From positions 62,001-126,000 of the forward strand of contig NZ_RBVZ01000005.1 in the NCBI RefSeq assembly GCF_004000435.1: DNA of 64,000 bases, given 5' to 3'. Origin of the DNA: Alexandriicola marinus (GTDB lineage: Bacteria; Pseudomonadota; Alphaproteobacteria; Rhodobacterales; Rhodobacteraceae). A program made the position numbers and the translations under genes. Shown piece by piece: positions 1-10,598 of the stretch (position 1 is the first letter of the stretch; each line of letters starts with the position of its first letter). The notes beneath the pieces are model-generated. The model was given only the letters and a program-made list of their open reading frames with translations. It was not told the origin of the DNA and did no database searches.

Positions 1-120
1 GCGCCCCCAAAAGGACCGCCCCCTGCATCTGCGTCTCCACGAGGTCCGCTCCCTGCATCTGCGCCCCCACGAGGCCCGCGCCCTGCATCTGCGCCCCCAC
101 GAGGCGCGCGCCCTGCAACT
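1..120 (-). repeat. 30-bp tandem repeats encoding pentapeptide pairs
   Basis: Four 30-bp units (about 1-30, 31-60, 61-90, 91-120) are nearly identical on the DNA level, each with a CCCTGCATCT or CCCTGCAACT block; a fifth unit to 150 is diverged. Each unit encodes two pentapeptides of the minus-strand gene that runs off the window. The low divergence between units suggests recent expansion by slippage or unequal crossing-over. The array may continue beyond base 1. Confidence 0.85.
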
Positions 121-1168
121 GCGCCCCATCGAAACGGGCGTTCTCGAAGTCGCCATGTTCGAAATCGGCACCTTGCAGGTTTGTTTCGCGCAGATCGAGC
201 CGGTAGCGCCGCCTTCGAACTAGCCACTCCCTGACGGCAGTCTTGAATTGATCCATGGCCTTGGCCCACGCCTCTGAAGCGGATACATCATCGGTCCATT
301 CAGGCGCCTTCAAACCGCTGTCTTCAAAGGATGGGACGCCATCCCGCTCCACCGTCTTTTGAGCATTGGTGCGCCGTCCGATCACGGTGAGGGCCATTTG
401 AACATCCGCACGAGGGCGCACCGCATCGCCATTCGCCCCCGAGTTTGCGAGGATTCGCCGGGTCTTCGCGGCATACGCATGCCGCCACCTCTCCCAGACG
501 GCTTCCCGGACAACCCGGTCGTCATCATCTCGCAGATTCAGTTCCGGCACATCCACCGCGTCTGACGCGGGGGCGTTCTGGCGGATATAGGCTGTCAGGA
601 TTTCCATGATCTGGATGTGGACGTCGAGGTTCTTCTGGGCCAGCCGCTCCAAGGCAAGGATCGCGCCGATCCGGATTTCGATGTTGGGCGCGGTGTACTC
701 AGTCATGAGCGGCTTGCTCTTGGCATCGAGAGCAGTCGATACCGGTTCCGTCATGTAAGAACCGTCGTTATGCCTTAGTTGAACTCTAACGACTTTCTCA
801 GCCCCCAACCCCTCCACGGCCTTGTTGATCAGGTCGGTGATGTGGTTTTCCTGCGCGATGTCGACGGTGCGTTGGGCCACGAGGGTGCGCCAGATCAGGA
901 ACGGGGCGCCGAGGAGGCCGATAATCAGGGTGCCGGCACCGAGGCTGGGGCCGCTGTCGGAAAAGGCTTGCCAATAGGTAGAGATCAGAACCGCGAAGGC
1001 CGCGCCAAAGGCTGTCAGGACCATCAGGATCACAAGCATCCCGAATAATGCGCCCAAGGCTCGCGATTTCGCCCATTCTGGCACCGGGCGGACACTCAGC
1101 CATTCGAGAATTCCGGGATCATTCTCTTTCTCGTCGCTCAAGACACGCACCCCGCTCGCGCAACCCAT
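1..1168 (-). CDS. membrane-anchored pentapeptide-repeat protein, 3' end outside window
   Basis: An open frame without stop runs from an ATG at 1168 down to base 1, about 389 codons. The N-terminus has two predicted membrane segments (about residues 39-63 and 77-92), followed by a helical region with the IEIRIGAILALERLA and IMEILTAYIRQ blocks that commonly precede pentapeptide repeats in this family, and a C-terminal run of A(D/N/Q)LQG-type pentapeptides. The family builds a right-handed beta-helix; the function of this branch is not known. The start is uncertain: in-frame GTG and TTG codons lie at about 1150 and 1141, and no strong Shine-Dalgarno favours any of them. The gene sits next to the conserved yajC-secDF block and is probably accessory. 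Confidence 0.8.
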   Translation of the reverse strand, partial: MGCASGVRVLSDEKENDPGILEWLSVRPVPEWAKSRALGALFGMLVILMVLTAFGAAFAVLISTYWQAFSDSGPSLGAGTLIIGLLGAPFLIWRTLVAQRTVDIAQENHITDLINKAVEGLGAEKVVRVQLRHNDGSYMTEPVSTALDAKSKPLMTEYTAPNIEIRIGAILALERLAQKNLDVHIQIMEILTAYIRQNAPASDAVDVPELNLRDDDDRVVREAVWERWRHAYAAKTRRILANSGANGDAVRPRADVQMALTVIGRRTNAQKTVERDGVPSFEDSGLKAPEWTDDVSASEAWAKAMDQFKTAVREWLVRRRRYRLDLRETNLQGADFEHGDFENARFDGAQLQGARLVGAQMQGAGLVGAQMQGADLVETQMQGAVLLGA

Positions 1169-1249
1169 ACGCGACAAAGAGACCTGATTTTCGCGCCGAT
1201 GTCGACGCCTGTCCCGTCCTGAACTGCACTCGTGATCTTGCGAACCCGA

Positions 1250-1270
1250 CCTGCGGCCCTCAGCCGCAGG
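1250..1270. other. hairpin upstream of yajC
   Basis: An 8-bp perfect inverted repeat, CCTGCGGC (1250-1257) and GCCGCAGG (1263-1270), with a 5-base loop lies in the 258-bp gap between the divergently oriented pentapeptide-repeat gene and yajC. No U-tract follows, so it is not a convincing terminator. Nothing else is recognisable in the gap. Confidence 0.4.
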
Positions 1271-1426
1271 CGTTGCATCCCCGGTCCCGGTCCCCATATC
1301 GCGAAGACTGCCGTGTGCGGGGGTGTCGGGGGCCGTTGCCTTTCGCCCCCGCGCTCCCTACAAGGGCGGCGGAAAATCAATCGGGGCCGGATCGGCCCGT
1401 CCGACAGGTTAATGAAGAGGTCCGCC

Positions 1427-1708
1427 ATGGAAGGGATTGCCTCCCTCGTCCCGCTTATCCTGATCTTCGCGATCATGTATTTCCTGCTGATCCGTCCCCA
1501 GCAGAAAAAGCTCAAGGAACACCAGGAAATGGTGAAGGCGCTGCGCCGGGGCGACCAGGTCGTCACGCAGGGCGGCGTCATCGGCAAGGTGACCAAGGTC
1601 AAGGACGAGGGCGAGATCGAGGTCGAGATCGCCTCCGGCGTAATCGTCCGGGTGGTGCGCAGCACGATCACGCAAGTGCTGAGCAAGACCGAACCGGCCA
1701 AGAGCTGA
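1427..1708 (+). CDS. yajC: preprotein translocase subunit YajC
   Basis: This is a 93-residue single-pass inner-membrane protein and a non-essential partner of SecDF-YidC at the Sec translocon. The N-terminal helix (about residues 5-22) is followed by the family signature LLIRPQQKKLKEHQEM and a small basic/acidic cytoplasmic domain with the conserved GDQVVTQGGVIGKV stretch. The start ATG at 1427 is chosen because GAAGAGG lies 6 bases upstream; an in-frame ATG at 1412 lacks such a site. secD begins 7 bases after the stop, so yajC-secD-secF are probably co-transcribed. Confidence 0.96.
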   Translation: MEGIASLVPLILIFAIMYFLLIRPQQKKLKEHQEMVKALRRGDQVVTQGGVIGKVTKVKDEGEIEVEIASGVIVRVVRSTITQVLSKTEPAKS

Positions 1709-1715
1709 GCCGGAA

Positions 1716-3377
1716 ATGCTTCAAATCTCGCTCTTTCGCCGGATCGTCATTTTCGCGATCCTGATCGGCGGTCTGGTTCTGGCCCTGCCCAACGCCTTCT
1801 ACACGCGGGTGGAGCAGTCCAACGACGCCCGCGCGGTGATCGAGAGCGGGCTGAGCAATGACGATCTTTCGGCGGTGGCCGGGCAATGGCCCGATTTCCT
1901 GCCGTCGGGCCTCGTAAACCTCGGTCTCGACCTGCGGGGCGGGGCGCATCTGCTGGTCGAGGTTCAGGTCGAGGATGTCTATGCCGGGCGGCTCGACGCG
2001 CTCTGGCCCGAGGTCCGCGACGTTCTGGCGGCCGAGCGGGACACGGTGGGCTTCGTCACCCGAGAAGAAAGCGGGACGGACGAATTGCGCGTCCGCATCT
2101 CCGAGGCCGAGGGCGCGGCCCGCGCCCTGGAACTGGTGCGTGGACTGGCCCGCCCGGTCGTGACGGTGACGGGGGCAGGCGCCTCCGACATCGCCGTCAG
2201 TGCGGATGGCCCGGTGCTCACCGTCACGCTGAGCGAGGCGGAACGCGTCGCCACCGACAACCGGACCATGCAGCAGGCGCTGGAGATCATCCGCCGCCGG
2301 ATCGACGAGGCCGGCACGCGTGAGCCGACCATTCAGCGGCAGGGCGCGGACCGCATCCTCGTGCAGGTGCCCGGCGTCGGATCGGCGCAGGAGGTCAAGG
2401 ACCTGATCGGCACCACGGCGCAGCTGACCTTCAACCCCGTCATCACCCGCACGACGGACCCCGCGACCAATGTCGCACCGGACGAGATACTCGCCCCGTC
2501 GCTTGACGAGGAGGGGGTCTTCTTCGTTCTGGAACGCGCGCCCGTCGTATCGGGCGAGGAGTTGGTCGACGCGCAGCCGAGTTTCGACCAGAACGGCCGA
2601 CCCGCCGTCAGTTTCCGGTTCAACCCGAGCGGCGCGCGCGCCTTCGGCGATTATACGGCCGAGAATATCGGCGCGCCCTTCGCGATCGTTCTGGACGGTG
2701 AGGTGATCTCGGCGCCCACGATCCAGTCGCATATCCCGGGCGGGTCGGGCATCATCACGGGCCGGTTCACGGCCGAGGAATCGACGAACCTTGCCGTTCT
2801 GTTGCGTGCGGGCGCCTTGCCCGCCGGTCTGACGTTCCTCGAAGAACGGACCATCGGTCCCGAACTGGGGCAGGACAGTATCGACAAGGGCAAGCTGGCC
2901 GCCGCCGTGGGCCTTGCCCTGGTCATCGTGTTCATGGGGCTGAGCTACGGTCTGTTCGGATGGTTCGCCAATCTCGCGCTGATCCTGAACCTGTGCATGA
3001 TCTTCGGCGTCCTGTCGCTTCTGGGGGCGACGCTGACATTGCCGGGCATTGCAGGGATCGTTCTGACGGTGGGCATGGCTGTCGACGCCAACGTCCTTGT
3101 CTTCGAGCGGATCCGCGAGGAACTGAAAACCGCCAAAGGGCCTGCGCGCGCGATAGAGCTGGGCTATTCCCGGGCGCTTTCAGCGATCATCGACGCGAAT
3201 ATCACCACGCTGATCACGGCCTCGATTCTCTATGCCGTCGGGTCGGGCCCGGTGCGCGGCTTTGCGATCACGCTGGGATTGGGCATCGTCACGTCGGTCT
3301 TTACCGCGATCTTCGTCACGCGACTTTTCATCGTGCTGTGGTTCGAACGCCGCCGCCCGAGAACCATCGAGGTTTAG
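1716..3377 (+). CDS. secD: protein translocase subunit SecD
   Basis: SecD works with SecF to drive late steps of Sec-dependent export using the proton gradient. The 553-residue protein has one N-terminal membrane helix, the GLDLRGG motif at residues 70-76, a large periplasmic P1 domain, and a C-terminal block of five membrane helices. That block contains the conserved GMAVDANVLVFERIREE segment, whose acidic residues take part in proton movement. Length and domain order are normal for alphaproteobacteria. It follows yajC by 7 bases and precedes secF by 4 bases, consistent with a single operon. Confidence 0.98.
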   Translation: MLQISLFRRIVIFAILIGGLVLALPNAFYTRVEQSNDARAVIESGLSNDDLSAVAGQWPDFLPSGLVNLGLDLRGGAHLLVEVQVEDVYAGRLDALWPEVRDVLAAERDTVGFVTREESGTDELRVRISEAEGAARALELVRGLARPVVTVTGAGASDIAVSADGPVLTVTLSEAERVATDNRTMQQALEIIRRRIDEAGTREPTIQRQGADRILVQVPGVGSAQEVKDLIGTTAQLTFNPVITRTTDPATNVAPDEILAPSLDEEGVFFVLERAPVVSGEELVDAQPSFDQNGRPAVSFRFNPSGARAFGDYTAENIGAPFAIVLDGEVISAPTIQSHIPGGSGIITGRFTAEESTNLAVLLRAGALPAGLTFLEERTIGPELGQDSIDKGKLAAAVGLALVIVFMGLSYGLFGWFANLALILNLCMIFGVLSLLGATLTLPGIAGIVLTVGMAVDANVLVFERIREELKTAKGPARAIELGYSRALSAIIDANITTLITASILYAVGSGPVRGFAITLGLGIVTSVFTAIFVTRLFIVLWFERRRPRTIEV

Positions 3378-3381
3378 GAAC

Positions 3382-4350
3382 ATGCGACTGAGACTGGTTC
3401 CGTCCGAGACGAACATCAATTTCTTCCGCTTTGCCGGCTTGACCTTCGGGGCATCGGTCGTGGCGGTAATCGCCTCGATCATCCTGTTCCTGACCATGGG
3501 GCTGAATTTCGGGATCGATTTCCGGGGCGGCACCACGATCCGCACGGAATCGGTTCAATCGATCGATGTGGGCGCCTATCGCGAGGCCATCGACGCGCTC
3601 GATCTGGGCGATATCTCGATCACCGAGGTGTTCGATCCGACTTTCCGCGACGATCAGAACGTGGCGCAGATCCGGATCGAGGCGCAGCCCGGCGAAGAAA
3701 GTGCCAGCACCGAAACGATCCTTGCCGTCGAACAGGCGTTACAGCAGGTCGATCCCTCGATCACCTTTCCCGCCGTCGAAAGCGTGGGGCCCAAGGTCTC
3801 GGGCGAGTTGATCCAGGCCGCGATCCTTGCGGTGACGGGCGCGCTGGTCGCGATCGTGATCTATATCTGGCTGCGATTCGAGTGGCAGTTCTCGGTGGGC
3901 GCGGTGGCGGCCCTGATCCATGACGTGGCGATCACGATCGGCCTGTTCTCTCTTCTGCAGATCAAGTTCGACCTCGCGATCATCGCGGCTCTGCTGACGA
4001 TCGTGGGATATTCGATCAACGACACGGTCGTGGTGTTTGACCGGACGCGGGAAAACCTGCGCAAGTACAAGACGATGCCTCTGGTGGAGGTTCTGAACCT
4101 CTCGGCCAACGAGACGCTCAGCCGGACCTTGATGACGTCGACGACCACGCTGCTTGCTCTTCTGGCGTTGTTGTTCCTTGGCGGTGACGTGATCCGCGGC
4201 TTTGTCTTTGCCATCACATGGGGCGTGGTCGTGGGCACCTATTCCTCGATCTACGTTGCCAAGAACGTCGTGCTGATGCTCGGCGTGAAGCGGGACTGGT
4301 CAGGCACGGACAAGCCCAAGGGCAACAAGTTCGCCGACATCGACGCCTGA
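3382..4350 (+). CDS. secF: protein translocase subunit SecF
   Basis: This is the SecD partner in the SecDF complex of the inner membrane, 322 residues. An N-terminal helix is followed by the NFGIDFRGGT motif, a periplasmic domain and five C-terminal helices with the characteristic VGYSINDTVVVFDRTREN segment. The ATG at 3382 follows secD by 4 bases and has GGTTTAGGAAC before it. Upstream in-frame codons would extend into secD and are rejected because the protein aligned from MRLRLVPSETNINFFR already has the usual SecF N-terminus. Confidence 0.98.
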   Translation: MRLRLVPSETNINFFRFAGLTFGASVVAVIASIILFLTMGLNFGIDFRGGTTIRTESVQSIDVGAYREAIDALDLGDISITEVFDPTFRDDQNVAQIRIEAQPGEESASTETILAVEQALQQVDPSITFPAVESVGPKVSGELIQAAILAVTGALVAIVIYIWLRFEWQFSVGAVAALIHDVAITIGLFSLLQIKFDLAIIAALLTIVGYSINDTVVVFDRTRENLRKYKTMPLVEVLNLSANETLSRTLMTSTTTLLALLALLFLGGDVIRGFVFAITWGVVVGTYSSIYVAKNVVLMLGVKRDWSGTDKPKGNKFADIDA

Positions 4351-4378
4351 CCCGAACCGAAGCCGCAAGGGGCCGAGG

Positions 4379-4732
4379 ATGCAACTGAACGAGATCAAGT
4401 ACGAAGATGCCGCCCCGATCCAGGGCTATGGTCCGGGGTTCTTCCGGATTGCCAACGAGGTGCACGAGGGTCCGATCATCGTGGTGCCGGGCCGGGTGAC
4501 CCCCTGGGGCGGCTATGACGACCGCGAGGCGCTCCTGTCGCTGGCGGGCGGCATCGACGTGCTCTTCGTGGGCACCGGCGCCGAGATCGCCCATCTCCCG
4601 GCCACGTTCCGCGAGCCGTTGGAAGATGCCGGGATCGGTGTCGAATGCATGGCCTCACCCGCAGCCTGCCGGACGTACAACGTGCTTCTGAGCGAGGGTC
4701 GGCGCGTGGGCCTTGCCCTTTTGCCGGTCTGA
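4379..4732 (+). CDS. Mth938-like domain protein
   Basis: This 117-residue cytoplasmic protein belongs to the Mth938/DUF498 family. Homologues include mitochondrial NDUFAF3-type assembly factors and a bacterial gene that usually sits directly behind secDF in Rhodobacterales. It carries the family pattern GYGPGFFRIANEVHEGPIIVVPG and a C-terminal SPAACRTYNVLLSEGRRV segment. It lies 28 bases after secF and 3 bases before ccmA, so it links the Sec genes and the cytochrome c maturation genes in one transcription unit. A molecular role is not established; an assembly function is inferred from the mitochondrial relatives. Confidence 0.9.
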   Translation: MQLNEIKYEDAAPIQGYGPGFFRIANEVHEGPIIVVPGRVTPWGGYDDREALLSLAGGIDVLFVGTGAEIAHLPATFREPLEDAGIGVECMASPAACRTYNVLLSEGRRVGLALLPV

Positions 4733-4735
4733 TCC

Positions 4736-5353
4736 ATGACGCTTCGGGTGCGCGATCTGAGTGTGGCCCGGGGCGGCTGGACCGTTCTCGAGGGGCTGTC
4801 CTTCGACGTGGCCCCCGGAACGGCGCTGATCCTTCGAGGCCCCAACGGGATCGGCAAGACCACGCTTCTGCGCACGCTTGCCGGGCTTCAGCCTCCCGTA
4901 TCGGGCGAGATCGAGGGCGCGGGCGATGACGTGGCCTATGCCAGCCATTCCGACGGCATCAAGGATGCGCTGACCGTGGAGGAAAGCCTTGCCTTCTGGG
5001 CCCGGGTCTACGGACAAGACGTCCCCGCCGACATCTATGACGCTTTCGATCTGGGCGATCTGCGGCACCGCATGGCGGGCACGCTGTCGTCGGGCCAGAA
5101 GCGGCGCCTCGGGCTTGCGCGGCTGGGCGTCGTGGGGCGCCGGATCCTGCTGCTCGATGAGCCGACAATCTCGCTCGACCGGCAATCGGTGAACCTGTTC
5201 GCGGATTTTCTGCGTGACCGGCACCTCGGGCAGGGCGGCAGCGCGGTGATCGCCACCCATATCGAACTGGGCCTTGATGCCCCGGTTCTGGAACTGGCGC
5301 CCTTTGCGGCGCAGGCGGGGGCGGCGGGCGGAAGCGACGAGGCCTTTCTGTGA
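4736..5353 (+). CDS. ccmA: heme exporter ATP-binding protein CcmA
   Basis: CcmA is the cytoplasmic ATPase of the CcmABCD complex that loads heme onto CcmE for c-type cytochrome maturation. The 205 residues show Walker A (GPNGIGKT, residues 35-42), the ABC signature LSSGQKRR near 116-123 and Walker B LLLDEPT near 138-144. The family length is about 200 residues, so the protein is complete. Its stop overlaps the GTG start of ccmB by 4 bases, indicating translational coupling. Confidence 0.97.
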   Translation: MTLRVRDLSVARGGWTVLEGLSFDVAPGTALILRGPNGIGKTTLLRTLAGLQPPVSGEIEGAGDDVAYASHSDGIKDALTVEESLAFWARVYGQDVPADIYDAFDLGDLRHRMAGTLSSGQKRRLGLARLGVVGRRILLLDEPTISLDRQSVNLFADFLRDRHLGQGGSAVIATHIELGLDAPVLELAPFAAQAGAAGGSDEAFL

Positions 5354-6006
5354 TCGCGCTCATCGCGCGTGACCTGCGGTTGGCGATCCGGGCCGGGGGC
5401 GGCTTTGGACTGGGGCTGGCGTTCTTCCTGATCGTGATCGTTCTGGTGCCTTTCGGCGTCGGCCCCGAGGCGCTGCAATTGCGCGAGATCGCGCCGGGCA
5501 TCCTGTGGGTCGCGGCGCTTTTGTCCGCGCTTCTGTCGCTCGACCGGATCTTTGCGCTGGATTACGAGGATGGCTCGCTGCAGCTTCTGGCGACCGCGCC
5601 CCTGCCATTGGAGAGCGTGTCGCTAGCCAAGGCGGTGTCGCACTGGATCACCGCGGGCCTGCCGCTGGTGATCGCGGGGCCTGCGCTGGGGTTTCTCCTG
5701 AACCTCGCCCCCGCGGCCTATCCATGGCTGATCCTGTCGCTGCTGATCGGCACGCCGGCGCTGTCGCTGATCGGGACGTTCGGCGCCGCGCTCACGGTGG
5801 GGCTGCGCCGGGGCGGGTTGTTGTTGTCGCTGCTTGTTCTGCCGCTCTACGTGCCGACACTGATCTTCGGAGCCGAGGTGGCCCGGCGCGGCGGCGAGGG
5901 GCTCGCGGTGCAGGGCCCGCTTCTGTTGTTGGCGGGTGTGACGATGGGCACGGTTGCGCTGATGCCCTTTGCCGCGGCAATGGTACTGAAGGTCAATCTG
6001 AGGTGA
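5350..6006 (+). CDS. ccmB: heme exporter membrane protein CcmB
   Basis: CcmB is the membrane subunit that pairs with CcmA in the cytochrome c maturation ABC complex. The 218-residue protein has six predicted membrane helices and the family motif region around LDYEDGSLQLLATAPLPLESVSLAKA. The GTG start overlaps the ccmA stop (GTGA), and ccmC begins 52 bases after the stop. Confidence 0.96.
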   Translation: MIALIARDLRLAIRAGGGFGLGLAFFLIVIVLVPFGVGPEALQLREIAPGILWVAALLSALLSLDRIFALDYEDGSLQLLATAPLPLESVSLAKAVSHWITAGLPLVIAGPALGFLLNLAPAAYPWLILSLLIGTPALSLIGTFGAALTVGLRRGGLLLSLLVLPLYVPTLIFGAEVARRGGEGLAVQGPLLLLAGVTMGTVALMPFAAAMVLKVNLR

Positions 6007-6057
6007 GGTCGCGTCACGGGCATTGAGCCCGGCGGCGCCCCGGTCTAGGAAACTGAC

Positions 6058-6798
6058 ATGTCGATCTGGGATTATGCAAACCCGAAGAAATTCATCGCCA
6101 CCACCACACCGCTGGTGCCGTGGTTCTTTGGTCTGGCCGGTGTGTCGCTGGTCGTGGGGCTGATCTGGGGGTTCTTCTTCACGCCCGATGATTTCCGGCA
6201 GGGGTCGACCGTCAAGATCATCTACCTGCACGTGCCGTCGGCGCTCATGGCGATCAATGCCTGGCTGATGATGCTGGTGGCCTCGCTGATCTGGCTGATC
6301 CGGCGCCATCATGTCAGCGCACTTGCCGCCAAGGCTGCGGCCCCGGTGGGGATCGCCATGACGCTGATCGCGCTTTTCACGGGCGCCATCTGGGGAGAGC
6401 CCATGTGGGGCACCTGGTGGGCCTGGGACCCGCGGCTGACCTCGTTCCTTATTCTGTTCCTGTTCTACCTCGGCTACGTGGCGCTCTGGCAGGCAATCTC
6501 GGATCCCGACACGGCGGCGGACCTGACCTCGATCCTGTGCATGGTGGGGTCGGTCTTCGCGCTCCTGTCGCGCTATGCGGTGAATTTCTGGAACCAGGGC
6601 CTGCATCAGGGCGCCTCGCTCAGCCTCGACAAGGAAGAGAACGTGGCCGATGTCTTCTACCAGCCGCTGCTTTTGTGCATCGCGGGCTTTGTTTTGCTGT
6701 TCCTCGCGCTCGTGCTGCTGCGCACCCGGACCGAGATCGGGCGCCGGCGTATCCGCGCGCTCGAGATGCGGGCCCGTCGTCAGGAGGTGCGCGCATGA
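6058..6798 (+). CDS. ccmC: heme exporter protein CcmC
   Basis: CcmC presents heme to the chaperone CcmE on the periplasmic side. The 246 residues contain six membrane helices, the tryptophan-rich WGEPMWGTWWAWDPR motif and flanking conserved histidines (H in YLHVPSA and near NFWNQGLHQG) that ligate heme in this family. The last codons overlap the ATG of ccmD, where CAGGAGGTGCGCGC provides the ccmD ribosome binding site. Confidence 0.97.
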   Translation: MSIWDYANPKKFIATTTPLVPWFFGLAGVSLVVGLIWGFFFTPDDFRQGSTVKIIYLHVPSALMAINAWLMMLVASLIWLIRRHHVSALAAKAAAPVGIAMTLIALFTGAIWGEPMWGTWWAWDPRLTSFLILFLFYLGYVALWQAISDPDTAADLTSILCMVGSVFALLSRYAVNFWNQGLHQGASLSLDKEENVADVFYQPLLLCIAGFVLLFLALVLLRTRTEIGRRRIRALEMRARRQEVRA

Positions 6799-6947
6799 TG
6801 CCCGATCTTGGTGATTACGCGGGCGCCGTTCTGAGCGCCTATGCAGTCAGCATCGTTCTTCTGGCCGCGATCGTGGTTCTGAGCGTTGTGCAGGCCCGGT
6901 CGGTGCGCCGCAGGCTCGATGATGTCGAGGATCGCGACAATGGCTAG
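6795..6947 (+). CDS. ccmD: heme exporter protein CcmD
   Basis: This short 50-residue open frame encodes one membrane helix (about residues 8-32) followed by a charged tail. It begins at 6795 within the ccmC stop region and overlaps the start of ccmG, which is the expected place and size of CcmD. CcmD is the small subunit needed for release of holo-CcmE from CcmABC. Sequence conservation in this family is low, so the call rests on size, topology and position. A second ATG at 6798 is one codon downstream. Confidence 0.92.
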   Translation: MMPDLGDYAGAVLSAYAVSIVLLAAIVVLSVVQARSVRRRLDDVEDRDNG

Positions 6948-7485
6948 GATCAAGCCCCTGATGCTTATCCCGCCGGTGGCTTTCGCCGCCCTTGCTGGGC
7001 TGTTTTTCGCGGGGATGCAGCGCGACAATCCCGACGAGCTGCCCTCGACTTTCGTGGGCCAGCAGGCGCCGCCGGTTCCCGATGCGGGGCTGTCCGGGAC
7101 GCCGACGCTGACGGCCGAGGATCTGCGCTCGGGCGAAGTGACTGTCGTCAATTTCTGGGCGAGCTGGTGCCCGCCATGCCGGGTCGAGCATCCGACGCTG
7201 CATGCGATGAACGCGGACGGCATCCGTGTCGCCGGACTGAACTTCCGGGACGAGGAGGACAATGCATTGTCCTACCTCGCCGATGAGGGCAATCCGTTCT
7301 TCGCCACCGGCTATGACCCGACCAGCCGCCGTGCGATCGACTGGGGCGTGACCGCGCCGCCCGAGACCTTCATCGTGGGCGGCGATGGCACGGTGCTTTT
7401 CCGGTTCATCGGCCCCCTGGTTGGCGATGACTACCGGCAGCGGTTTCTGCCTGAACTCGAGAAGGCGCTCGCCGCCGACGGCTGA
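6940..7485 (+). CDS. ccmG: thiol:disulfide interchange protein CcmG/DsbE
   Basis: CcmG is a periplasmic membrane-tethered thioredoxin that keeps apocytochrome c cysteines reduced. The 181-residue product has an N-terminal anchor (about residues 6-25) and the active site WASWCPPC with C77 and C80. The downstream thioredoxin-fold elements (cis-proline region APPETFIVGGDG) are present. The start ATG at 6940 overlaps the ccmD stop. It ends the ccm operon; a twin-palindrome element and a bidirectional terminator follow. Confidence 0.96.
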   Translation: MARIKPLMLIPPVAFAALAGLFFAGMQRDNPDELPSTFVGQQAPPVPDAGLSGTPTLTAEDLRSGEVTVVNFWASWCPPCRVEHPTLHAMNADGIRVAGLNFRDEEDNALSYLADEGNPFFATGYDPTSRRAIDWGVTAPPETFIVGGDGTVLFRFIGPLVGDDYRQRFLPELEKALAADG

Positions 7486-7493
7486 GGCCGCAC

Positions 7494-7538
7494 GATTTCT
7501 TTCAAAGAAATCGGACCGGAAACTTTCAAAGTTTCCGG
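7494..7538. repeat. twin-palindrome element, copy 1
   Basis: Two perfect palindromes lie side by side: arms GATTTCTTT and AAAGAAATC (7494-7512), then arms CCGGAAACTTT and AAAGTTTCCGG (7516-7538), both with a TTTCAAA centre, separated by GGA(CC). The element lies between convergent ccmG and acnA, just before a separate G+C hairpin terminator. Related elements with different arms are at 36607, 42312 and 47628. Confidence 0.85.
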
Positions 7539-7560
7539 CCCCCTGGCCAGCGGTTGAATG

Positions 7561-7590
7561 AAAAAGCCCCGCTCAATGGCGGGGCTTTGT
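7561..7590. terminator. bidirectional intrinsic terminator between ccmG and acnA
   Basis: The inverted repeat AAAGCCCCGC/GCGGGGCTTT with a 6-base loop is flanked by an A-run on the left and TTTGT on the right. On the minus strand it gives a G+C hairpin followed by a U-tract immediately after the acnA stop. It can also stop transcription arriving from the ccm operon. Confidence 0.88.
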
Positions 7591-7609
7591 CGTCTTGTAT
7601 CGCCCGTGA

Positions 7610-10381
<2,772 letters not shown>

Positions 10382-10460
10382 GGGCAGGACCCTTTCTGTG
10401 GCTGGGTTGACGGTCTGGCGCGCGCGTTGTCCTGTTATCACAGGGAGAGTCGCGGCCTGT

Positions 10461-10497
10461 TTGTGTGCGGTATACTATTGCACACAATGTTTTCCAA
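10461..10497 (-). promoter_or_regulatory. predicted acnA promoter with overlapping palindromic operator
   Basis: On the minus strand TTGGAA (10497-10492) and TATACC (10474-10469) are spaced by 17 bases, a plausible -35/-10 pair for acnA. An 8-bp perfect inverted repeat, TTGTGTGC (10461-10468) and GCACACAA (10480-10487), straddles the -10 box. Its position suggests a repressor site. It does not match the iron-rhodo-box or the ICE/Irr motif, so the regulator is unknown. Confidence 0.55.
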
Positions 10498-10598
10498 GCC
10501 TTGTTTTCGGCGATTGTTGCGGGGTCTCTCGATTGATTGATTGGCATTTATGCCAACCGCCTTCTAGTCAGGGAAAACCACGAAACGGGAGAACCGGG

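Noticed and set aside
1-150. Regular 30-bp repeats considered as a CRISPR array
   Set aside because: The units are contiguous without unique spacers and encode pentapeptide repeats in an open frame.
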